Assembly: GCA_900073065.1 (NCBI GenBank)
Contig: FJOG01000049.1
Span: 11,567-24,912, forward strand
From: Phialocephala subalpina
Lineage: Eukaryota > Ascomycota > Leotiomycetes > Helotiales > Mollisiaceae
Direction: 5' to 3'
DNA length: 13,346 nt
The first letter of the stretch is position 1. Every line of letters begins with the position of its first letter. A model generated the notes under the pieces. That model searched no databases, had not been told where the DNA came from, and worked only from the letters and a program-made list of their open reading frames with translations. Positions 6,903-13,346 of this stretch are shown here, one piece after another. Both the position numbers and the translations under genes were made by a program.

Positions 6903-8783
6903 TCAGTGAATAGCCAAAGTAGCAGTGAGCTCAGTACCAAGTCTGCTCTTGAACGATCTTCTGAGTAATTTGACCCTCCTCTTTTCATAACTAGACATTG
7001 GTATATGAGTAACAAATCTGCACCTGATCTCCGATTTAGAAAGTCTTCTCGTATCGGCAGGCATGCTAAATTGCGGCTTCTGTGACATGGAGTCATGACT
7101 GAATACATCATTGGGCTCATCAGGTCGAAAAATGAAAACATCGGCATGACACCTGTCATAGACCAAGAGATCGCCAACGCAAACTTGACTGGGGAGAAAA
7201 CGTATCGTATCGCAATGCTGACCCAGTGTGAACGTAATGATCTCATCCGCAGTGAGCCGTGAGCTTATATTGAAGAGAAATTCTTCGATGGTTTGACAGA
7301 GATCCCCGGCAACCGTGACTATATTCGGGGAATGCGAGTGTCTTTCTAGATGCTTCCGAGTCGCCAGAGGGAGCTGCATAAGAAGCGTTGATATTGACGC
7401 AAGATGTTCGCTGTTGCTGGGATTTTGAGCTTCGGAGTTTTTTGATCTCGCCTTTAACCTGTTGAGCCATGCAGGCTGGTATTTATAATATTCAAAATCA
7501 GGCTGCATGGTAGTTGCGAGAATGGCCTTGATTAGCTCGCGATTCCCGGGATGTAATACCCAGTTCATAATCGCTGAATCAAAGTCCCGATCCTCAACGT
7601 CGCCTTCACCAGGCAGATTAGGTATTTGCGTTTGCGGAGGGATATGTAAAACTGTTCCAGCCAGTCTCCCTTGGACAATGAGAACTGAAGGCCTATTCCA
7701 TGGTTCTTCACACAATTTTTGGTATTGTGAAAAAAATCCTATGGTGGATAACGGGTGCCGTGCTTGAATTGACTCGGATTCAGATTTGACAGACCAATCT
7801 GGCACCCATGTTGGCAGACCTTGGCGGGTGTCTAAGTCGACATTCTCCACAAGAGCAAGGATTGAGAAGCCTAGGGTCACCCCGTATATGTATCGCGCTA
7901 CATCCTCATACACCTGTGCCTTTGACTTAGAGTAGTTGATAATGATATCTGACCTCGCCGAAGGCTCTGACATTCCCAGGTGCGCGTAGGCCATATCCCT
8001 GGGATCTGACACACCGAGACCTCTCCTTGCTTTCAAGATGTCGAGAAGTGTGATTCTTGTGCCACCTGCTGCATTATCATATCTCCTGGCATGCCAGTTG
8101 GCTCTGATGTGGCCCATACTGTTCAACAGTCTTTCGCGACTGGACTGGGTTTCTGGGTCTGTGATCGCAATACATCTCCTGAAATGCTCCCACCTCGCGC
8201 GACCTCGACCAATTTGGACCCACGGATCAGGGGAGAGCACCAACTCCTGAAGTACCCAAACTCTCGAGAACCATGGATAATCGAGGATGTGGTCGGGTAG
8301 ACCCTCCAGCATAACGAGCTCGTCGAAATTGGTTTCTGTGATGGTGTCCAAGATATGGTCGTGCCGAGCATAGGATGGCCCTAAGAATATAATCGTGTGC
8401 CGAGCGGTAGCATAGATCGTACCCATCGCAGCGACTTGAGTGTTTCGATCCTCCACGTCCTTCTGATTGATACAGATGCCGTCGGCCCAAACACGAAGCA
8501 CTCTCCTGGGATCTCGCACATGTCGCAGTGCTTGTTCAAGAGAATGCGTGATCTCAAGATGTTTTCCATCGACCAAGATCGATCCCTTCAAGCTTGCATT
8601 ACCCCAAACATATGACAATGCGACATGCTCGACCACATCATTGTCGCAACCCTTCAGGGATGCATCGATGAGAGAACAACAAAGCTTAGCCTCGAGGTGT
8701 TCCGAGGGCTGAAGGAGAATAAGTCTTATGATGTCTGGTTGAGTGATCGCGGAATACTGATAGAAATTTTCTTGATTAGCCAT
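6903..8783 (-). CDS. HET-domain (heterokaryon incompatibility) protein
   Basis: A single uninterrupted frame of 626 codons starts at an ATG in near-ideal context (CACCATGG). The N-terminal half carries the signature blocks of the HET domain family: ALSYVWG (55-61), VWADGICINQKDVEDRN (98-114) and WFSRVWVLQEL (171-181). Further family-typical blocks are RRGLGVSDPRDMAYAHLG (253-270) and LPTWVPDWS (323-331). The C-terminal half (about 340-626) has no domain I recognise; no NACHT, WD or ankyrin repeats are seen. HET proteins trigger cell death when incompatible hyphae fuse, usually by interaction with a polymorphic partner; the specificity here cannot be read. The gene is divergent from the enoyl-CoA reductase gene. 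All diagnostic blocks are intact and there is no sign of RIP stops, so it looks functional. Confidence 0.93.
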   Translation of the reverse strand: MANQENFYQYSAITQPDIIRLILLQPSEHLEAKLCCSLIDASLKGCDNDVVEHVALSYVWGNASLKGSILVDGKHLEITHSLEQALRHVRDPRRVLRVWADGICINQKDVEDRNTQVAAMGTIYATARHTIIFLGPSYARHDHILDTITETNFDELVMLEGLPDHILDYPWFSRVWVLQELVLSPDPWVQIGRGRARWEHFRRCIAITDPETQSSRERLLNSMGHIRANWHARRYDNAAGGTRITLLDILKARRGLGVSDPRDMAYAHLGMSEPSARSDIIINYSKSKAQVYEDVARYIYGVTLGFSILALVENVDLDTRQGLPTWVPDWSVKSESESIQARHPLSTIGFFSQYQKLCEEPWNRPSVLIVQGRLAGTVLHIPPQTQIPNLPGEGDVEDRDFDSAIMNWVLHPGNRELIKAILATTMQPDFEYYKYQPAWLNRLKARSKNSEAQNPSNSEHLASISTLLMQLPLATRKHLERHSHSPNIVTVAGDLCQTIEEFLFNISSRLTADEIITFTLGQHCDTIRFLPSQVCVGDLLVYDRCHADVFIFRPDEPNDVFSHDSMSQKPQFSMPADTRRLSKSEIRCRFVTHIPMSSYEKRRVKLLRRSFKSRLGTELTATLAIH

Positions 8784-9359
8784 GGTGATTGAGACTGTTG
8801 ATAGGGAAGTTCAATAGCAAGCGGTGGGCCAAACTATATTGTTGATGCGAATAGAGGAAGCTTAAGGTATTCGTCTTCAGGCTTTTCGCCGTCTCATAAA
8901 TAGAGTCTTGTGGGTATTACCATACTGGGTGTAATGAGAAAATGCGATGAAGTCAGGTAGAAAACGAGACCGACGGTTGCATGTCTGCGCGGTAACCCAA
9001 AGCGCTCACACGCAGCTGATGCCTCGTGCAGTTCTGATGATCATTGCCATTAGCTGGAACTCGCCATTGCGACACTTGTGCTTGAGTTGGGGGAAAGAAG
9101 CCAATAAATAAACAAACAAATAAGTAGCAATTGTCTATGGTGGAGGAAGATAAGATTGACAGGAAAGATGTAGGGCAGGAAGAAGGGAAAGAGCAAGCCC
9201 GGCCGGACTTGAAAGAACGATCACGTGCAGAGCGCGCTTGTCCCTGATCGGCCATCAACAATTTTTAGTGGGGCATTCGAATGTCCGTCTCGAAGTAGAC
9301 CCTCAACATTCCACGAACACACAAAGTCGAAAACAACATTCACGGCTGTCACTGCAGCC
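8784..9359. promoter_or_regulatory. Shared divergent upstream region (HET gene and TSC13-like gene)
   Basis: These 576 bp separate the two divergent start codons, so both promoters must lie here unless they extend into genes. Visible elements are ACTATATT at 8833-8840 about 50 bp above the HET start, a TATTTAT (minus strand) near 8900, a low-complexity AAATAAAC tract at about 9103-9125 and a CACGTG E-box at 9222-9227. Confidence 0.5.
9222..9227. promoter_or_regulatory. CACGTG E-box upstream of the TSC13-like gene
   Basis: A perfect CACGTG lies 133 bp upstream of the reductase start codon. CACGTG is the core bound by many fungal bHLH factors, some of which control lipid and sterol genes. The link to this gene is inferred from position only, and the hexamer also occurs by chance elsewhere in the window. 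Confidence 0.3.
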
Positions 9360-10415
9360 ATGGCTGCTCCGTCGACTCTCAAAATCACCAATCGCTGTAT
9401 GCTACATCCTTCGAATACCAGCTCTTTGACTGACTCTTGCACCAGCCGCGAAGAAGCCCATCAAGAAACTCCCAACGAGCATTGAGGTCACCGACGAGAC
9501 AACCGTCCAAGATGTCAAGAACGAATTGGCAAGGCAGGCCGGAGGCATTGATCCTGAGCGACTCGGCCTCTTTGACCCCGAGAAGAAGAAGATTCTGAAA
9601 GACAGGAGAGCATTTGTCAGTGAACTTCGGGATGTGATGGGTGGAAAGGAGATTTTGGTCAAGGACCTTGGTAGGAGCTGTCTCGCAGACCTAAAGAACG
9701 CAGCTAACATCCATCTGCAGGCCTGCAGATATCCTGGAAGACCGTCTTCATTATCGAATACCTCGGCCCTATCCTCATCCACCTCATCACCCCTCTCCTT
9801 CTACGACCCTATATCTACTCCTCTGCGCCTCCTCTCTCCACATCCCAATACCTCTCGATGGCAATGATCGTACTGCATTTCGTCAAGCGCGAGTACGAGA
9901 CGATGTACGTACACAGGTTCTCCTTGTCGACAATGCCTGCCTTCAACATCTTCAAGAACTCTGCACACTACTGGGTCTTGTCTGGATTCAACATTGCATA
10001 CTGGGTTTACGCTCCAAACTCCTACACTGCTCTCGAAAGCCCGACGATCAACTATATCAATGCTATTGGACTTGTGCTGTACGTGTTTGGAGAGGTCAGC
10101 AATCTCATTACACACAAAACATTGTCCAATCTACGAAGTCCAGGTGGTACAGAACGAGGCATCCCACAAGGCTACGGATTCGGGCTCGTCACCTGCCCGA
10201 ACTACTTGTTCGAGCTCATTGCATGGACAGGTGTTACTCTTGTCTCGAAGAGCTTCAGCACCGTTATCTTCGATGTTATTGCGTGGGCGCAGATGCATGC
10301 GTGGGCTATCAAGAAGGAGAAGGCGCTGCGATCCGAATTCCCCGACAAGTACAAGAAGAAGAAATACGTGCTTCTCCCCAGTCCTGGAGCTGTGGTCAAG
10401 TACCTCACTGGTTGA
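9360..10415 (+). CDS. TSC13: Very-long-chain trans-2-enoyl-CoA reductase (TSC13/TECR family)
   Basis: Exons 9360-9396, 9446-9670 and 9721-10415 give 318 residues, the usual length for the family. Intron 1 (9397-9445) starts GTATGC with branch site GACTGAC; intron 2 (9671-9720) starts GTAGGA with branch site GCTAAC. The start sits in GCAGCCATGG. The enzyme reduces trans-2-enoyl-CoA to acyl-CoA with NADPH, the last step of each very-long-chain fatty acid elongation cycle, in the ER membrane. Residues about 22-86 form the ubiquitin-like N-terminal domain; several membrane spans follow (for example 95-117, 131-141, 170-186, 200-218, 248-275). The 3-oxo-5-alpha-steroid 4-dehydrogenase C-terminal domain has FVKREYETMYVHRFS (141-155) and TCPNYLFELIAW (245-256), with K143 and Y249 the likely equivalents of the catalytic Lys and Tyr of yeast Tsc13. 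The C terminus is Lys-rich (299-302). The gene appears intact and is expected to be essential. Confidence 0.95.
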
Positions 10416-11061
10416 GAGTTTCGGGACGACATGCATCAAGTGCAAAAGCGGGACAAGGGGGGAGTTGTGGGATAGCAGGCAAGGACAAATCACCGAGGTA
10501 GGACCTCACATATGCACTGTCTATAGAATAATGTGTCAATTAGAGCATCTACAAGCTACGGTACATCTCTCTCCGGCTGTGCTTCCTTTCCATGATTCAA
10601 TCTATGGCAAGTGCCACCATCTTCTTTTGAATCACTGTATCGTTCTGCTTCACATCAATCAATTAATATTTCAACGTGCCGAAAGATACTCACCATCATC
10701 TTGTGATAGCTGAGTACAGCAGTTGCAGCAACCTATCGCATGGCAGCTCACCTCCGAGGCCCAATCTGCTGGTCTGCAAGGCAGGGTGCGATCTTCATCT
10801 CAATTGGAAGACTAGTGCAAGGCCTGCATTGCTCATCATCATACCGAGCTCTCAAGTCCTGTCATCACGGTCTACTCGAATTTTCGACGGCGATGCAAGC
10901 ACGATGGTGAAACGTCTAATAGCAATTTTCCGCCTATTAGTATCACCACTTCCCGTCAACGACAAGACATATAATCTCTCTTCACACAATAATTAATTTC
11001 CTCTCAAACCAACAATTCAAACTCAATTCCATCAACCAAGTTCACATTCGCGGACCATCAC

Positions 11062-11259
11062 ATGCGCGCACACCCAACGTCCTCGGCAGACCAGGATCTT
11101 GCTCCTCTGCACGCCACTAAAACCCTCCCGGAGCTCTCCCCTCATTTCGCAACAATCGACGTCGATCTCGCTTGTTCCGCACGCGGTTCCTGCAGCATCC
11201 TTGGCCACTCAACGACACTCTACAATCCCATACTCAATTCGTACCTCTCCGATGCGTAA
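11062..11259 (+). CDS. Possible small open reading frame, 65 aa
   Basis: A true ATG opens 65 codons after what looks like a fungal leader: TATAAT at 10970-10975, then a CA/CT-rich tract lacking ATG just before the start. The protein has no signal peptide, membrane span or motif I recognise and contains only two cysteines. It may equally be an upstream transcript feature or chance. Confidence 0.15.
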   Translation: MRAHPTSSADQDLAPLHATKTLPELSPHFATIDVDLACSARGSCSILGHSTTLYNPILNSYLSDA

Positions 11260-11507
11260 CTCGACCAATCGGAACCCGAATTTCGGCTTCTTCATAAAAC
11301 ATAAAAATTAATGTTGGGATGAAAGTCACGGCTCGTGATAAGAGGCTACGGAGATGTGGGAGGCATTGGTAGTTGCACGAGGAAATCCTTGAGCGAGGCG
11401 CGGGGTAGCTAGGATGAGGACGAGAGATTGGAGGGTGCGGTGAGGTCAGCGAGAGGAGCAATCGCCGAGATTGATGAGATTGTGGGAAAGTGGGAAAGTG
11501 GGAGCTC

Positions 11508-11516
11508 AATATATTT
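11508..11516 (+). promoter_or_regulatory. TATA-like element of the HsbA-like gene
   Basis: AATATATTT lies 86-94 bp upstream of the ATG at 11602, followed by a CT-rich leader (11517-11570) typical of well-expressed fungal genes. GTGGGAAA is directly repeated just upstream (about 11482-11497). Confidence 0.45.
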
Positions 11517-11601
11517 CCAGCTCCCCGCATTTCTCCATCTAAGCTTCCCAGCCCTCAATTCAAACTCAAGGTGCTCCAAGCAGCGCATCAAAACCATCAA
11601 A

Positions 11602-12129
11602 ATGCGCCTCTCACTCCTCCCTCTCGGCGTCAGCCTCCTAGCAGCTCAGGTCCTCGCCGACGGAGCCTCAATTCTTGCCGCCATGTCCACAATCTCCAAC
11701 GCCACCGTGGCTTTAAACGACACTCTCAACTCCTTCCCTTCCTCCGCCCTCCTCGCAATCGGAGACATCGGACCCCTCCTCGTCGACTCCGTCACTCTCC
11801 TCGACGATATAAACTCCGGCGTCAAAGTCGCCCAAGATTCCGCAAACCTCACTTTAGCCGAAACGATTCAAGTAGCGCAAGCTACGATATCACTAAGGAG
11901 TGTGGTGTCGAGTACGTTGGCGAATTTGATCACGGTGAAGCCGAGGTTTGATCAGTTGGTGGTTGTCAGCCCTGTCATACTGGTAAACCTCAAGCTCGAG
12001 AAGGACGCGACGGATCGGTTTGGGAAGGCGGTGGTATCGAAGGTTCCAGCGGCTTTTCAGGGAACGGCGGTTACGTTGTTGGCGCCGATTGATGCGGCGT
12101 TTAACAGTACGATTGCTATTTATTCTTGA
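11602..12129 (+). CDS. Secreted HsbA-like cell-wall protein
   Basis: This 175-residue protein begins with a clear signal peptide (MRLSLLPLGVSLLAAQVLA, cleavage likely before D20). The mature part is an Ala/Val/Leu/Ser/Thr-rich, mostly helical region with no cysteine. Its layout and length match the hydrophobic surface-binding protein A family (HsbA, related to cell-wall galactomannoprotein Mp1), which in Aspergillus adsorbs to hydrophobic surfaces. The phrases ATVALNDTLNSFP, DSVTLLDDINSGVKVA and VLVNL-type late helix are typical. Four N-glycosylation sequons are present (N33, N39, N82, N168). I chose the ATG at 11602 because the open frame upstream to 11428 would bury the signal peptide and spans the TATA-like element. 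The gene has no intron and there is no GPI-type tail. Confidence 0.8.
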   Translation: MRLSLLPLGVSLLAAQVLADGASILAAMSTISNATVALNDTLNSFPSSALLAIGDIGPLLVDSVTLLDDINSGVKVAQDSANLTLAETIQVAQATISLRSVVSSTLANLITVKPRFDQLVVVSPVILVNLKLEKDATDRFGKAVVSKVPAAFQGTAVTLLAPIDAAFNSTIAIYS

Positions 12130-12783
12130 TTGTTCGGAGGGAATGTTTAGGCATTAGAATTTGGAATTTGGAATATGAATGTAGAGAAGGTTGCGAAGAC
12201 TGTGAGAAGGAGTTAATGATTAATGAACACTAATGGCAAACAGCCACAAGGCAACCCAACAAGTAGTTGGAAGAAATCGTGTCCCTTTCTTGCAATGTTC
12301 GTGTCAAGTTTGTTCGTGCTTCACGAAGTGGAAGCTACCAACTCTTTGTAAATTCCATCCGGATGAGGTCGATCATCCTCGAGCGGAGCGTCATTTTTGA
12401 CTGGGCGTAACGAGTGGTCGTAAGGTTTGCAGTGCCCTCTACTTTTCACGATCTCGCCAGCCTGAACAGAGCTATCACGTGGTATTCTATTCTTAGATCG
12501 AATTGAGAGTGACTTGCTCGTTAAATCACCAAATAACAGGCGTAAATTTACTAAGCAATAGTCCCTAACCATCTAACAAAGTTCGACGTTCGGGTGGGGA
12601 TGCAAACAATGATATCAAACGCGCCCGTCAATAATTATCTCCAAGCGGCCGCTTGAATCTTGCTCCGACTTTTCTTGTTATCAAAGTTGATAAGGCTCTA
12701 GGATCGAGCCTTTGGCGCTCCTTCCGGGTCTATAACCTGGATCCCAATTCGAGATAATATGGGCCCTAACTCAAATAACCGCG
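12130..12783. other. Intergenic region before the second AT-rich block
   Basis: No gene is supported. The 83-codon minus-strand frame (12572-12321) has no domain. A CACGTG occurs near 12476 and a 10-bp palindrome GTAAATTTAC at 12542-12551. The right part carries the inverted-repeat series listed separately. Confidence 0.4.
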
Positions 12784-12809
12784 ATATAACATTGCAACCT
12801 TTGTTATAT
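12642..12809. repeat. Series of five inverted repeats at the AT-block edge
   Basis: From left: palindrome CAAGCGGCCGCTTG (12642-12655); TTATCAA-AG-TTGATAA (12678-12693); AAGGCTC-7 nt-GAGCCTT (12692-12712); CCGGGT/ACCTGG with one mismatch (12724-12729 with 12735-12740); ATATAACA-10 nt-TGTTATAT (12784-12791 with 12802-12809). Confidence 0.7.
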
Positions 12810-13346
12810 ATACGTAAGAGAAGAATTTTATGCCTTAGTAAATTTAATTAGATTGAATTATATATAAATAATAATAATATATAAAGTATATTAATATTTT
12901 TAATATTATAAAAGTTTATAAAAATTATTTATAATATTTGCGAATTTAATAAAATTTTAGTTTTTTATATATATTATTATTTGATTAATAAAATAAATAT
13001 TAAAAAATAAAATTTATTTTATTAATAATAATATTAGAATTATTATAATTATATTTGGATTTCTCAGAATAATTATTATATAATATTTCAAAATATATTA
13101 TATTATAATAAAGCGAATATTTAAATTAATTAATAATAAAGTTTTATAATAAATATTTTAATTATTAGTTTTATTTAAAAGTATTTTTAAAGGAAATTTT
13201 AATTAATATTTATATTAATATATTTCTAATAAAATAATTAATTTATTATTATATTATTAATTAATAAATAATTATATATTATAAAATAATAATTATAAAT
13301 CCTTTCAAATATATTTTTATTTAAAATATTAAAATAATTTATTTCT
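12784..13346. mobile_element. Second RIP-like AT-rich block, truncated by the window end
   Basis: From about 12784 the sequence is almost entirely A/T, with long runs of TTAATAAT-type words and very few C or G, to the end of the window. This is the expected product of RIP on a repeated element followed by decay. No coding frame or element family can be recognised, so calling it transposon-derived is an inference from composition and from the parallel with the block at 2740-3480. Confidence 0.5.

Larger units (their letters stand above)
10416..11601. other. Intergenic region upstream of the HsbA-like gene
   Basis: No gene is firmly supported in these 1.2 kb. The left part is the 3' flank of the reductase gene. 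At 10970-10975 there is TATAAT followed by a CA/CT-rich leader-like tract to about 11060 and a small open frame (listed separately). The right part is the promoter of the HsbA-like gene. Confidence 0.4.

Noticed and set aside
9225..9359. Upstream extension of the reductase first exon
   Set aside because: The extension begins with GTG, not ATG, contains no family-like residues, and the ATG at 9360 has ideal context and gives the normal family length.
11428..11601. Longer N terminus for the HsbA-like protein
   Set aside because: It would bury a good signal peptide, starts with no known domain and covers the TATA-like element and CT-rich leader.
1..13346. CRISPR array, rRNA, tRNA genes or bacterial operon structure
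   Set aside because: No regularly spaced identical repeats, no RNA gene consensus and clear spliceosomal introns, so the window is eukaryotic and such features are absent.

Overview
The window looks like nuclear DNA from a filamentous ascomycete (Pezizomycotina). The supporting signs are short GT-AG introns (49, 50, 56 and 113 nt) with fungal branch sites, a HET-domain protein, a predicted HsbA-type secreted surface protein, and two blocks of extreme AT richness with sharp edges, as left by repeat-induced point mutation (RIP). The class cannot be fixed from this sequence; Leotiomycetes or Dothideomycetes would be reasonable guesses.

Layout, left to right. (1) Positions 342-2033, minus strand: a RING-H2 zinc-finger protein whose single 563-codon frame is interrupted by one in-frame TAG at 1449-1451. 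(2) 2034-2640: its upstream region, with an 11-bp-period GC-rich tandem repeat and a 14-bp palindrome. (3) About 2670-3480: a RIP-degraded repeat that starts with a DNA-transposon-like terminus, followed by about 600 bp of non-coding or relic sequence. (4) 4099-5347, minus: a C2H2 zinc-finger protein in three exons whose 5' end is unresolved. (5) 5348-6902: a gene-poor interval with a three-copy degenerate tandem repeat and a cluster of hairpins. (6) 6903-8783, minus: an intron-less HET-domain (heterokaryon incompatibility) protein. (7) 9360-10415, plus: a three-exon very-long-chain trans-2-enoyl-CoA reductase (TSC13 family), divergent from the HET gene. (8) 11602-12129, plus: a secreted HsbA-like cell-wall protein. 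(9) 12130-12780: an intergenic stretch ending in a series of inverted repeats. (10) About 12784-13346: a second AT-rich block running off the window.

There is no operon-like or pathway logic linking the genes. TSC13 is a core lipid-elongation gene. The HET, C2H2, RING and HsbA-like genes are typical accessory or regulatory genes of a fungal chromosome, here lying between transposon-derived AT islands. I did not find a new multi-gene system. The observations most worth a second look are the TAG inside the RING gene, the structured clusters at 6586-6673 and 12642-12809, and the transposon-like edge of the first AT block.
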